Of a stretch of 43,331 bases of DNA, positions 1 to 8,270 are shown one piece after another (the stretch's first letter is position 1; each line of letters opens with the position of its first letter). The translations under genes and the position numbers were made by a program. The notes beneath the pieces are model-generated. The model was given only the letters and a program-made list of their open reading frames with translations. It was not told the DNA's origin and searched no databases. Source of the DNA: Rhodopseudomonas palustris JSC-3b (GTDB taxonomy: Bacteria; Pseudomonadota; Alphaproteobacteria; Rhizobiales; Xanthobacteraceae); contig KI632513.1 of assembly GCA_000504425.1 (NCBI GenBank), forward strand, positions 3,447,192 through 3,490,522, read 5' to 3'.

Positions 1-480
1 GAGCTGAAGCAGATCGCGCTCACCGAGCAGCATATTGCCCAGATGGTCGCCGCCCAGAAGGACGTCGAAGAGCTGACCGCAAAGTTGCCGGAAGGCCCGA
101 ACGCCAAGCCGGATCCGAAGCTGACCGCGCAGCTCGAAGACACCGTCAAGAAACACGGCTTTGCGTCATTCGCTGAGTACAACGAAATCGCCGACAATGT
201 CGGCCTGGTGCTGAGCGGCGTCGATCCCAAGACCAAGGCCTATGTCGGTCCGGAAGCGGTGATCAAGGCGCAGATTGCCGAACTGCAGGCTGACAAGAAG
301 GTGCCGGCCAAGGAGAAGAAGGCGGCGCTTGCGGAGCTCAATGCCGCGCTCAAGAGCCCAGCGCCGGCAGTCGAGAACAAGGCCAATATCGATCTGGTGG
401 TCGCCAATTACGACAAGTTGGTACCGGCCCCGGCAGCTGAACCCGCGCCGGCCGCTCCGGCTCCGGCCCGCAAGAAGTAA
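1..480 (+). CDS. Hypothetical Ala/Lys-rich protein, 3' part only
   Basis: The reading frame is open from the first base of the window, so the gene starts upstream and only its last 159 codons are seen. The visible part is helical and charged, rich in Ala, Lys and Glu, and ends in a Pro/Ala-rich low-complexity tail (PAPAAEPAPAAPAPARKK). No catalytic motif can be recognised. Such tails are frequent in exported alphaproteobacterial proteins of unknown function, but the N-terminus that would show a signal peptide is missing. A hairpin 90 bp downstream probably ends the transcript and is shared with the convergent gene on the other strand. Confidence 0.75.
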   Translation, partial: ELKQIALTEQHIAQMVAAQKDVEELTAKLPEGPNAKPDPKLTAQLEDTVKKHGFASFAEYNEIADNVGLVLSGVDPKTKAYVGPEAVIKAQIAELQADKKVPAKEKKAALAELNAALKSPAPAVENKANIDLVVANYDKLVPAPAAEPAPAAPAPARKK

Positions 481-568
481 TAATACTGGTGGTCTATGCC
501 ATGGACCTGGGATGTCCGCGCGTGGCGCGGGCATTCGGGCCATGATCTACCAAACCGCCTGTTGTGAA

Positions 569-593
569 ACGCCGCCGCCATCAACGGCGGCGT
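569..593. terminator. Hairpin between convergent genes
   Basis: A 9-bp GC-rich stem (569-577 pairing with 585-593, loop of seven bases) lies between the stop codons of the two convergent genes. It is followed by CTT on the + strand and has AA before it, so it has no long U tract. It may act as a bidirectional terminator. Confidence 0.5.
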
Positions 594-600
594 CTTGATA

Positions 601-1983
601 TTAGCCGCGATCCGCGCGCGCCCTGGGCGTGCTGGTGACGATCGGCAGTGCGGCGAGCGCCGCGAGCATCATCATCGTGCTCGCGGCGCTTTTCACCAGC
701 AGTACGGTTTCGCTGATATTGAACACCGCCAGCAGCGTGAGTAGCGCCAGCGCGGTTGCCAGTAGCGGCGGCGACAGCCGGTCGGCGGCGTTACGCCGGC
801 GCCGGATCGCGGCGCTCAGCAGCGCGGCGGAATAGATCGCCATCAGCACCGCGCCGATCACGCCAAAACACACCAAAAATTGCGCATAGCCGTTGTGAAA
901 CTGATTGAGATCACGCAGCTCGGCCGTCGGTGCGAAGGTGCGCGGCAGATCCCAGGCGTCGGGCCCCCAGCCGAGCCAGGGCCGCTGCTGAAACAGCTCG
1001 GCGGCCAGCACCAGTAGCGGCACCCGCGCCTCAAACTTGTTGGCCGTGGCGTAGGCGACATCGAATTGGCCGTGCAGCACTTGCAGTGCGAGTTGCGATG
1101 ACCCGCCGGTCGAACCTTCGATCAGGCTGCGACCGCTGAGCTGCATCGCGACATAGCCACCGAATGTCAGCGTGCCGATCGCCAATATCAGCACCACCGC
1201 GATCAGCAGTGTGCGCCGGATTCGTCCGCGACTTGCGGCAAATGCCATCCCGAAACTGATCAACCCAATCGCCAACTCGGCCGTCGTGCCGACATAACCG
1301 GCACGGCTATGAAGCAGCGCCAGCAGCGTCAACAGCGCCGCCAGCGTGATGACGAGCGGCAAGCCGACGGCAACGGCCACGCCGCGCCGCAGTTTAGGTG
1401 CAGTGATCAGGTGACCGATCAGTCCGGTGCCCGCGATGATCGCCAGCCCGCAGGCCAGCGCCGCGAAATTGCGGTTGATCGGCCCCATCATGCCATCGCT
1501 CGGCCGCAGCTCGACAATCATGCTGATCGCGCCATTTTTGATCAGCAGCACCATTGCCCCGCCACACAAGCCAGCGAGAAACAGCAGCAATAGCCGATCG
1601 ATACGCCATTGCAGGCGCTGCCAGGCGGCAGCGAACGCCAGCGCGACCAACGGCCCGAAGGCGATGAACATGTGCTTGTGCCAGTTGCGCAGCGGATGGC
1701 CCGGTACGCCTTGCGATTGCGCCCACAACACCGACAGCGCCACGAACACCATCCAACCGAATGCCAGCCATAGCACCGGCCGGCGCAGTTGCCTTGGATT
1801 GCGCCAAATCACCAGGCCGGCGATCAGCAGCAGGATCGCTAGCGCAATGTCACTGATACTCGGCGACAGCAGCGAGGCCGCGGCCAGCACCGGGATGCAC
1901 ACCGCAACGGTATAGGCCAGCGGTTGCGACAGTGGCCGCCCGGTAATCGCATCGGGCGCAACCAGTTGCGAAGCAGGCTGCAA
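601..1983 (-). CDS. O-antigen ligase-like (Wzy_C) membrane protein
   Basis: This is a hydrophobic protein of about 460 residues with ten or more predicted membrane segments. It has the landmarks of the O-antigen ligase/polymerase family (Wzy_C): an Arg-containing segment LLHSRAGYVG in the middle, then a periplasmic loop carrying WLGWGPDAW and HNGYAQFLVCFGVIGAVL. Known members join O-polysaccharide or other glycans to lipid A-core, or polymerise exopolysaccharide, at the periplasmic side of the inner membrane. No ATG is available near the start. A TTG at 1983 follows a good GGAGA Shine-Dalgarno six bases upstream and is preferred; the frame also has a TTG at 1998. No other glycan gene is adjacent, so the glycan cannot be named. 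Confidence 0.8.
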   Translation of the reverse strand: MQPASQLVAPDAITGRPLSQPLAYTVAVCIPVLAAASLLSPSISDIALAILLLIAGLVIWRNPRQLRRPVLWLAFGWMVFVALSVLWAQSQGVPGHPLRNWHKHMFIAFGPLVALAFAAAWQRLQWRIDRLLLLFLAGLCGGAMVLLIKNGAISMIVELRPSDGMMGPINRNFAALACGLAIIAGTGLIGHLITAPKLRRGVAVAVGLPLVITLAALLTLLALLHSRAGYVGTTAELAIGLISFGMAFAASRGRIRRTLLIAVVLILAIGTLTFGGYVAMQLSGRSLIEGSTGGSSQLALQVLHGQFDVAYATANKFEARVPLLVLAAELFQQRPWLGWGPDAWDLPRTFAPTAELRDLNQFHNGYAQFLVCFGVIGAVLMAIYSAALLSAAIRRRRNAADRLSPPLLATALALLTLLAVFNISETVLLVKSAASTMMMLAALAALPIVTSTPRARADRG

Positions 1984-2081
1984 ATCTTCTCTCCGCAAGG
2001 GCTACGTCAGCCGGCACCATTACGTGCTAGCCGCCATCAGCGTCAAGCAAGCGCCAGAGCTCGCGCGCGGGCGCAATGACC

Positions 2082-2873
2082 TCAATCGACGGCAATGATG
2101 ATGTGGTCTGGCTCGAAAGTCGCCAGCGCTTCAGTGCCCTCGGCGATCCCGAGATCCTCGGCATGATAGCGCGGCACCACCGCAACGATGGTCTTGCCGT
2201 TGCCGATGTCGAGATGCACTTCCGAATGCACCTCGGCGTCGATGCGCTGTTTCACCAGGCCACGGAACAGATTGTGCCGCACCTTGGCCGCATCGGTCTC
2301 TGACACCAGCCGCACGAACGGCGCCTTGACCAGCGCCAGCGCCTTGCGCCCGGGCGCGAGCCCAAGGTGTTCGGTCGCGGCATTGGTGATGGTGGCGTTG
2401 ATGGTTTGCTCGTCCGACAATTTGAGCACCACTTCGACATCGACCGGCCAGCGCCGGATGCTGACTACTTCGGCGCGGAAGATGTTGCGTGCCGATACCT
2501 TAAAACCGCTGGCCCATAGCAGCGCGTCGCCGATCTCCTCCAGTCCCTCCTCCGCAATCAGCGACGACACTTTGGCAAGATGGTCTTCGAGCCGATGGAA
2601 CACCTCGATCAACCGCCGGCCTTCGTCGGTGATTTCAGCGGCGCCGCCGACACGGCCAGAGGTGCGCGTCACAAAGGCTGGGGTCGGCAGCAGATTATTG
2701 ATGGCATCGACCGCTTCCCAAGCGGTCTTGTAGCTGATGCCCATCGCCTTGGCGGCTTTGCTGATGCTGCCGTGTTCGGCGACCGCTTCGAGCAGCCGAA
2801 TCCGGTCGCGGCCGACCAAGAGCCGGCCGCCGCTGCGCAGCACCAAGAAGGCATCGATCTTGTCATCCGTCAT
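2082..2873 (-). CDS. modE: Molybdate-responsive transcriptional regulator ModE
   Basis: ModE has an N-terminal winged helix-turn-helix followed by two molybdate-binding Mop/TOBE domains, and this 263-residue protein shows both parts at full length. The HTH is at about residues 35-60 (GSISKAAKAMGISYKTAWEAV region). The first Mop domain begins with SARNIFRAEV (127-136) and the second with RHNLFRG (199-205). The family dimerises, binds molybdate or tungstate, and represses molybdate uptake genes or activates molybdoenzyme genes. No modABC is in the window. The nearest transport genes are the FecCD-type system starting 3 kb to the right, separated by a low-GC island, so that system is the obvious local candidate target (inference). 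Confidence 0.93.
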   Translation of the reverse strand: MTDDKIDAFLVLRSGGRLLVGRDRIRLLEAVAEHGSISKAAKAMGISYKTAWEAVDAINNLLPTPAFVTRTSGRVGGAAEITDEGRRLIEVFHRLEDHLAKVSSLIAEEGLEEIGDALLWASGFKVSARNIFRAEVVSIRRWPVDVEVVLKLSDEQTINATITNAATEHLGLAPGRKALALVKAPFVRLVSETDAAKVRHNLFRGLVKQRIDAEVHSEVHLDIGNGKTIVAVVPRYHAEDLGIAEGTEALATFEPDHIIIAVD

Positions 2874-2910
2874 GGGGAGGGCCGCGCGAATCTAACCGCG
2901 CGTACCCTAG

Positions 2911-2929
2911 CAGGATGTTGAAGAAGTCC
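2911..2929. repeat. Possible IS terminal inverted repeat end
   Basis: CAGGATGTTGAAGAAGTCC resembles the terminal inverted repeats of IS5/IS1182-type elements, which often read as variants of this motif. It lies about 85 bp before the transposase remnant, as expected for an element end. No matching right end was found. Confidence 0.45.
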
Positions 2930-3014
2930 CTAACGCACCTGTTATCGACATGATTCCCTTCGATCCAGCAGCTTTAGGATTTGAGATTCGGAGAGGCATC
3001 ATCGAACGGGGGCG

Positions 3015-3180
3015 TTGTTCAGTTCCATCGATCTGGAGAATCGAGGGCGCCCGCTGCGCAAGTCCAGCGGCTGGCCAACGCGCCGCTGGCGGACCTTTCG
3101 AGGGACTGTGAGGTGCTCTACTCCGCATCGCCCCCATTTCGATCGCGCCGGAGAAGTTGCTTTGGGCGAGGTTGCTTTAA
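3015..3180 (+). pseudogene. Decayed IS5/IS1182-type transposase N-terminus
   Basis: Three short stretches in three different frames line up with the start of an IS5/IS1182-type transposase. They are LFSSIDLENRGRPLRK (3015-3062), QVQRLANAPLADLSRDCEVL (from 3059) continuing YSAS, and ISIAPEKLLWARLL (3136-3177), followed at once by a TAA. In intact relatives these form one continuous segment of the type DLEARV..HPLR..(I)..L....F..LYS..GRPSIAPEKLLRALLLQAFY. At least two frameshifts and a stop have broken the gene, and no catalytic domain follows. The stretch 3181-3499 contains no gene I can recognise. The remnant marks the left side of the low-GC island. Confidence 0.7.
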
Positions 3181-3499
3181 CCGTTCTACGGCACTGGCCG
3201 CGATGACGGTGGAGAGATTCGTCTCATGGCCCAAGGTCAAAGGAACGCCGGAAGACCTATAGCGCCAAGATTGGCCTCCAAGTCGACATTCTCGCCTCCT
3301 TCGAGAGGCTCAACAGCCCGGGCCAACGTCATTCGACGAACGGATATCTCTGCCCCGTTTGAGTTCGAACGCAACCTGGGATTAGCTTAACTGGTCGTTC
3401 CCGGATCAAGAACTGATCTGCTCCGACATCCGCGATCGCGACGCCCGCATGCTTCTCTGCAATGTATTCATGATTCGCCGCCCAATTTCGGAGACCTTG

Positions 3500-5542
3500 G
3501 TGAGTGGACCTTTCAGCCGTGAGCGAACTCTTGAGCCTTCCACGCGGCAAGCGCGAGAATTCGGCTTAGAGCGACTATCAATCCCGACCAATGAACAATT
3601 CAGCTATCGACCAGAGATCGATGGGTTGCGGGCGCTGGCTGTAACGGCAGTCATATTGAACCACGCTCACCACCAATGGTTGCCGAGCGGATACTTGGGT
3701 GTCGACATCTTTTTTGTCATTTCTGGATTCGTCATTACGCAGTCGCTTTGCGCTCAGGAGCACGATTCTTTTGGTTCATTCTTCGCTAGCTTCATTGCAC
3801 GGCGAATGCGACGATTAGCTCCTGCGCTCATTCTCTGCATTTTTGTCAGCAGCATCGCTGTATGGCTCCTGGTCCCCACTCCCAAGTCCAGTCTGGCTAC
3901 AGGTCTCTCTGCACTATTCGGGGCGTCCAATCTGTTTCTATACTTTGAGCACGTCGACTATTTTTCTCCTGCTCGTGATCTCAATGTGTTCCTGCACACA
4001 TGGTCGCTCGGTCTAGAAGAGCAATTCTACCTGCTGTTCCCGGTCATCTTTTGGTTTTCCGGATTGGGAAAACGGGAGGCTAGCCGTTTCAGAATCATCA
4101 TGGTCACGCTGTGCGTTCTATCGTTCGCGGCGAGCTTGACCATTTCTCGGATCGATCCGACCGCTTCGTTCTTCTTGACGCCGTTTCGATTATGGGAACT
4201 AGGCGCCGGCGCGTTGCTGTTCGAGATTTGGAGAAGTGCTGACCGCCAGCACCAGCTAGGCTTCGAGCGCCTCGTTGCTGTCGTCGTACTCGGCTTCCTT
4301 GTTGTCATATTGCTCTTGCCTGCCCCGCAATTGGAGCTCTGGCAAGCAAGCGCCGTCGTCTTGACAATGATCTTGATCAGAACCGCCAGGATGAGCTCTG
4401 GCGTATTTTCAGTCTTAACCCAACCCTTCGTCGTCTTTGTTGGTCGGATCTCGTACCCCCTTTATCTCTGGCACTGGACTATCTTTAGCTTGAGCCGTTG
4501 GGCGAATCTCGATCTAGCCCCGATCATTCCAATTCAACTGTCGCTCATATTGCTGCTGTCGTTCTTGACCTTCAGATACGTTGAGACGCCGCTTCGTTGC
4601 GCTTCATCACTGAGGCGGAGCTGCATCGCGATTGGTGCATTTTCGATCCTATCGGTCGTTTGCTCCGCAGTTGTTCTCCAATTGATTAATGCTAGAAGCA
4701 TGTTCGGAATTGCGTCTGCAGCGCACAATTCGTCGAAGGAATCATTCCCACCTCCTTTCCTTCCCCTGAAACAGTCCGGTCTCAATTTCGACCCGAACTG
4801 TGTCGTCGATGGAGACAAGCGCCTTCTCACCGAGCGCATGTTCGATCTATGCACTGTTCCACCGAAACGTGCAGGCGCCGGAATGATCTGGGCCGTTGGA
4901 GATAGTCATGCTGGCCACCTCCAAGCCCTTCTCTATTCGGTGCACGATAAGACAGGTATGGGCGTTCATCTGATCGAAACGCCGGGCTTTCCCTTCCCAA
5001 TGCGCCGCAATCAGTTCTTTCAGCCACGACAGCAGATATTCAATGATATTGTGAATCGGATGAGCGCAGGCGACGTTGTTCTTATTGGGAGACTATTCCT
5101 GAATCGCGAAAACGTCGGCGTTGTCGATGATCTTCACGTCTGGTCGGCGGATTTGCTCGAACTTGGCAGGCAATTGGCTCTTAGGAACGTCAGTGTTGTG
5201 ATTGTAGGCCCTCCCCCGATGTTCAACTTCAACTCGCTGTATTCTTGTTTGTTGATGCAGGGAACTTGGTTTAGTTGCGACGTTGATCGACGCTCTGTCG
5301 CGAATAGAGTCGACGGCGCAGAGAGCATTTTGAAGGCCGCCGCTGATAAGGCCGAAAATATCTTTCTGTTCGATACGTTCTCAGTTCTGTGTCCCATCTC
5401 CCGCCAAATGTGCTCCCCATTCGCGGACGGGATGTCCATGTTTCGGGACAGAGATCATTTGAACAGTGCGGGGGCAGATAAGCTAGTCGAGGCATTTTTG
5501 GCTTTTCTCAGAGAAAGACAACTTGTCCGGGTTACTGAATGA
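3500..5542 (+). CDS. Acyltransferase-3 / SGNH O-acetyltransferase (OafA type)
   Basis: The protein has two parts. The N-terminal ~370 residues form the multi-pass acyltransferase-3 domain, with YRPEIDGLRALAV, a His in ILNHAHH, FFVISGFVIT and ARRMRRLAPAL. The C-terminal ~250 residues form an SGNH hydrolase-like domain with block I GDSHAGH and block V DHLNSAGA. OafA-type fusions of this length move acetyl groups across the inner membrane and place them on periplasmic sugars such as O-antigen. The gene is clearly AT-richer than its neighbours and sits beside a decayed transposase, so recent acquisition is likely. A GTG at 3500 has GGAG six bases upstream and is preferred; the frame also has ATG at 3449 and 3470 without a good ribosome site. 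Confidence 0.85.
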   Translation: MSGPFSRERTLEPSTRQAREFGLERLSIPTNEQFSYRPEIDGLRALAVTAVILNHAHHQWLPSGYLGVDIFFVISGFVITQSLCAQEHDSFGSFFASFIARRMRRLAPALILCIFVSSIAVWLLVPTPKSSLATGLSALFGASNLFLYFEHVDYFSPARDLNVFLHTWSLGLEEQFYLLFPVIFWFSGLGKREASRFRIIMVTLCVLSFAASLTISRIDPTASFFLTPFRLWELGAGALLFEIWRSADRQHQLGFERLVAVVVLGFLVVILLLPAPQLELWQASAVVLTMILIRTARMSSGVFSVLTQPFVVFVGRISYPLYLWHWTIFSLSRWANLDLAPIIPIQLSLILLLSFLTFRYVETPLRCASSLRRSCIAIGAFSILSVVCSAVVLQLINARSMFGIASAAHNSSKESFPPPFLPLKQSGLNFDPNCVVDGDKRLLTERMFDLCTVPPKRAGAGMIWAVGDSHAGHLQALLYSVHDKTGMGVHLIETPGFPFPMRRNQFFQPRQQIFNDIVNRMSAGDVVLIGRLFLNRENVGVVDDLHVWSADLLELGRQLALRNVSVVIVGPPPMFNFNSLYSCLLMQGTWFSCDVDRRSVANRVDGAESILKAAADKAENIFLFDTFSVLCPISRQMCSPFADGMSMFRDRDHLNSAGADKLVEAFLAFLRERQLVRVTE

Positions 5543-5811
5543 CGTTTTCTGCCAACAATGTTGAACGAAAGCCGCGGCGATACGGAAGTCGTTGATGTCT
5601 GAACTTTCAGTGTCATGGGCCTTTTTTCCGGTAGGGTCGCCTTGGTCGAGACGGTCGGATTGCTCGGTACCAGGAATTTCGGGCAGCCATACGTTTAGTA
5701 CTGAGGTTGAACGAAACGGCGCGAGTCCAACCTGCTAAGCTTTTTCGCCTGCGATTGAATGAGAACCGCTGCAGCCGCCATCGGCTGCCGCCGATATCTT
5801 GAGGCTGGACC

Positions 5812-6348
5812 TCAGGCGTCGGCCGCGGTGCGCTGGGCCTCAAGCGCGGCATACCAGGCGATGATGCGATCGACATCAACCGGCAGTTCGGCCCAGTCAT
5901 CACCGGCAAATTCGATCCAGCCCGGCAGCATCGAGCGCTCGACCGCCACCAGCGCCGGAATGCCCTCGGCGACCGCAAGCCCGATTTCTTCGCGGACGCC
6001 GCGGCCCGCCAGTTCCTCCTTGGCGAACCGGCCAAACAACACCAGGTCGGGACGGGTCGCGATCGCTTCAGCAAGCCGCACCCGCGCCGTTGCCAGGCCA
6101 TCCGGATTGAGGATGCACGACGTCGATCCCGGGCCGAGATCCTGCGACAGCGCGATCGAATCGCCGCGCGTGATGTCGTCGAGCCAGAATGACAGCCGGC
6201 CATTGGAATGCGGCGCACCGTTGCGCGGCACCACGCCGGCGATCCTCGTGTGCGGCCGGGCGGCGAGCCGATCGCGCACCGCGGCAAAAGTCTGTTCCAG
6301 GGGATCGCCGGACGTGTGGACGATGACGGCGAGCGCGGGGGTGGTCAT
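5812..6348 (-). CDS. DUF2478 family protein of metal-uptake locus
   Basis: This small soluble protein of about 178 residues matches the DUF2478 pattern: a start of the type LAVIVHTSGDPLEQTFAAV, a central RLSFWLDDI, LSQDLGPGSTSCILNPDGLA, and DLVLFGRFAKEELAGRG. Family members resemble P-loop phosphatase-like proteins but lack an evident Walker A here. They are often encoded beside molybdate transport genes in alphaproteobacteria; their biochemical role is unknown to me. The start at 6348 has GGAG upstream; an ATG at 6405 would overlap the preceding ATPase gene by 28 bases. It is the last gene of the minus-strand uptake operon. Confidence 0.75.
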   Translation of the reverse strand: MTTPALAVIVHTSGDPLEQTFAAVRDRLAARPHTRIAGVVPRNGAPHSNGRLSFWLDDITRGDSIALSQDLGPGSTSCILNPDGLATARVRLAEAIATRPDLVLFGRFAKEELAGRGVREEIGLAVAEGIPALVAVERSMLPGWIEFAGDDWAELPVDVDRIIAWYAALEAQRTAADA

Positions 6349-6377
6349 GGCTTCGACTTCTCCGTTCGATAGGGCGT

Positions 6378-7250
6378 TCAACTTGATCGTTCCGATGTCG
6401 TGCATTCCGATGCTTTGGCAGTTTGCAAAGGCCGGGCGGTATCGCTGCGCGCCATGATCGATAAATCGAGCACGCTGCCATCGGCGCGCGACACGACGCG
6501 GCGGCCTGAGGGCGTGGTTTCGAGATCGAGCGCCAGCCCATAGAGCGCGCTCAGCCGCGCCGGCGTCAGCACCTGATCCACGTCACCAACCGCAAAGCGT
6601 TGCCCGGGGCCGATCACCGCGACCCGGTCGGCGATCGCGAAAGCATGCTCCGGTTCGTGCGTCGATACCAGCAGCGACAGCCCGCGCTCGGCCAGGCCGC
6701 GGATCTGATCGAGTAACGCCAGCCTGTTGCTGAGATCGAGGCTCGCGGTCGGCTCGTCCATCACGATGATCTCAGTGTCCTGGGCCAGCGCGCGCGCGAT
6801 CAGCATCAATTGCCGCTGGCCACCGGAGATGCGATCGGCGGAACGGTGCCCGAGGCTGGCGATGCCGAGCATGTCCAGCGCGCGCCAAGCGGCGGCGACA
6901 TCGTCGCGGCCCGGCGTGCTGAACATCCCGAGCCGTGCCGTGCGGCCCATCACCACGATGTCGAGCACGGTATGGCTGGGATCGCCCTGATAGGCTTGCG
7001 GCACCCGCGCGACGCGCCTTGCGATCTCGTCGCGATTCAAGGCGGCGATATCGCGGCCCGCCAGCCAAATCCGGCCGCGCAGCGGCGGCAACAGGCCGAG
7101 CAGCGTCTTGAACAGCGTGGTCTTGCCGACGCCGTTCGCGCCCATCAGGCAGGTGATGCTGCCGCTGTGCAGCTCAAGGTCGATGTCCTCGACCAACGGA
7201 TCGCCGTCATAGCCGATCGCAACCTTGTCCAGCGACAGGCGGGCAGTCAC
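6378..7250 (-). CDS. FepC/BtuD-type ABC transporter ATPase
   Basis: This is the nucleotide-binding subunit of a type II (FecCD/BtuCD-like) importer. It shows Walker A GANGVGKTT (about residues 37-45), Q-loop RVPQAYQG, signature ISGGQRQLMLIARAL, Walker B IIVMDEPTASLD and the switch His in VSTHEPEHAF. It would hydrolyse ATP at the cytoplasmic face to drive the adjacent permease. The start is set by the ribosome site: GTG at 7250 follows GGAGG by six bases and overlaps the permease stop as GTGA. The upstream ATG at 7262 would place that GGAGG inside the gene. The C-terminal ~60 residues after the ATPase core have no motif I recognise. Confidence 0.92.
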   Translation of the reverse strand: MTARLSLDKVAIGYDGDPLVEDIDLELHSGSITCLMGANGVGKTTLFKTLLGLLPPLRGRIWLAGRDIAALNRDEIARRVARVPQAYQGDPSHTVLDIVVMGRTARLGMFSTPGRDDVAAAWRALDMLGIASLGHRSADRISGGQRQLMLIARALAQDTEIIVMDEPTASLDLSNRLALLDQIRGLAERGLSLLVSTHEPEHAFAIADRVAVIGPGQRFAVGDVDQVLTPARLSALYGLALDLETTPSGRRVVSRADGSVLDLSIMARSDTARPLQTAKASECTTSERSS

Positions 7251-8269
7251 TCGCGCCTCCATATCGCTCGCGCTCCCTTCCGCGTCATCAGCCAGACAAA
7301 CAGACCGCCGCCGACCAGCGCCGTCAACACGCCGATCGGAATTTCGATGTTAGCTGCGGTGCGCGCCAGCGTATCGACCACGATCATGAAGCTGGCACCG
7401 ATCAGGATCGAGGTCGGCAGCACCCGGTCAAAGCGCGGCCCGACCAATAGCCGCGCCATATGCGGCACCATCAATCCGACCCAGCCAATCACGCCGGAAA
7501 TCGCAACCACCGCCGCGGTGATCAGCGTCGCAGCCGCGATCACCACCTGCCGGGTGCGGCGCACATTAATGCCGAGCGCGCGCGCGTCATCATCGCCGCA
7601 CGACATCACGGTGATACGCCAACGCAGCAGATAGAGCGGGATCAGACCGATCAGCACGGTCGGCACCACCACGGCGAGATCGCTCGGGCGGACGCTGGCC
7701 AGGCTGCCGAGCAGCCAATAGGTGATCATCGGCAATTGCGAATAGGGGTCGGCGACCAGTTTCACCAGCGAGATCGCGGCGGCCGCGATCGAACCGACCA
7801 CGATGCCGGCCAGCACCAGCATCAACACATCGCCGCGCTCGCGCAGCGACCATGCCAGCGCCGCCACCAGCATCACGGTCAGCGAGCCGGTGACAAAGCC
7901 GAATAGTTCGATCGCCACCACCGGCAGGCCGAACAGGATCGCGATCACCGCGCCGAGCCCGGCGCCATGCGACACCCCCAAAATATCCGGCGACACCAGC
8001 GGATTGCGGAACAGGTTTTGATAAGCGGCACCGGCCGCCGACAACGCGGCGCCGACGCAGATCGCCGCGGCGATGCGCGGCAGCCTGATTTGAAACAGTA
8101 CCACCGCGGTCTGATCGTGACGGTCCGCGCCGCCAAGCGACGCCGCAATCGCCGCGATCACCTCGCCGGGCGGAATCCGGTACGGTCCGATGCCGGCAGC
8201 AAAGATCACGACCACGATCAGCAGCAGCGCGAGAACGATCAGGATCGACGTGACGCGCCGCTCTGCCAC
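7247..8269 (-). CDS. FecCD-type metal/metallophore ABC permease
   Basis: A 340-residue integral membrane protein of the FecCD/BtuC family with about ten hydrophobic segments. Family marks are YRIPPGEV near the start, QIRLPRIAAAICVGAALSAAG followed by AYQNLFRNPLVSPDILGVSHGAGLG, and GVIGWVGLMVPHMARLLVG in the C-terminal third, the region that contacts the ATPase. Such dimers carry iron-siderophores, haem, cobalamin, and in the Haemophilus MolBC branch molybdate and tungstate. It begins with GTG one base after the binding-protein stop and overlaps the ATPase gene, so the three are translated together. Sequence alone does not give the substrate. Confidence 0.92.
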   Translation of the reverse strand: MAERRVTSILIVLALLLIVVVIFAAGIGPYRIPPGEVIAAIAASLGGADRHDQTAVVLFQIRLPRIAAAICVGAALSAAGAAYQNLFRNPLVSPDILGVSHGAGLGAVIAILFGLPVVAIELFGFVTGSLTVMLVAALAWSLRERGDVLMLVLAGIVVGSIAAAAISLVKLVADPYSQLPMITYWLLGSLASVRPSDLAVVVPTVLIGLIPLYLLRWRITVMSCGDDDARALGINVRRTRQVVIAAATLITAAVVAISGVIGWVGLMVPHMARLLVGPRFDRVLPTSILIGASFMIVVDTLARTAANIEIPIGVLTALVGGGLFVWLMTRKGARAIWRRE

Positions 8270-8270
8270 G

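Noticed and set aside
3181-3387. Open + strand stretch after the transposase remnant
   Set aside because: In frame with the last transposase piece but after a stop, and no similarity to later transposase parts is visible.
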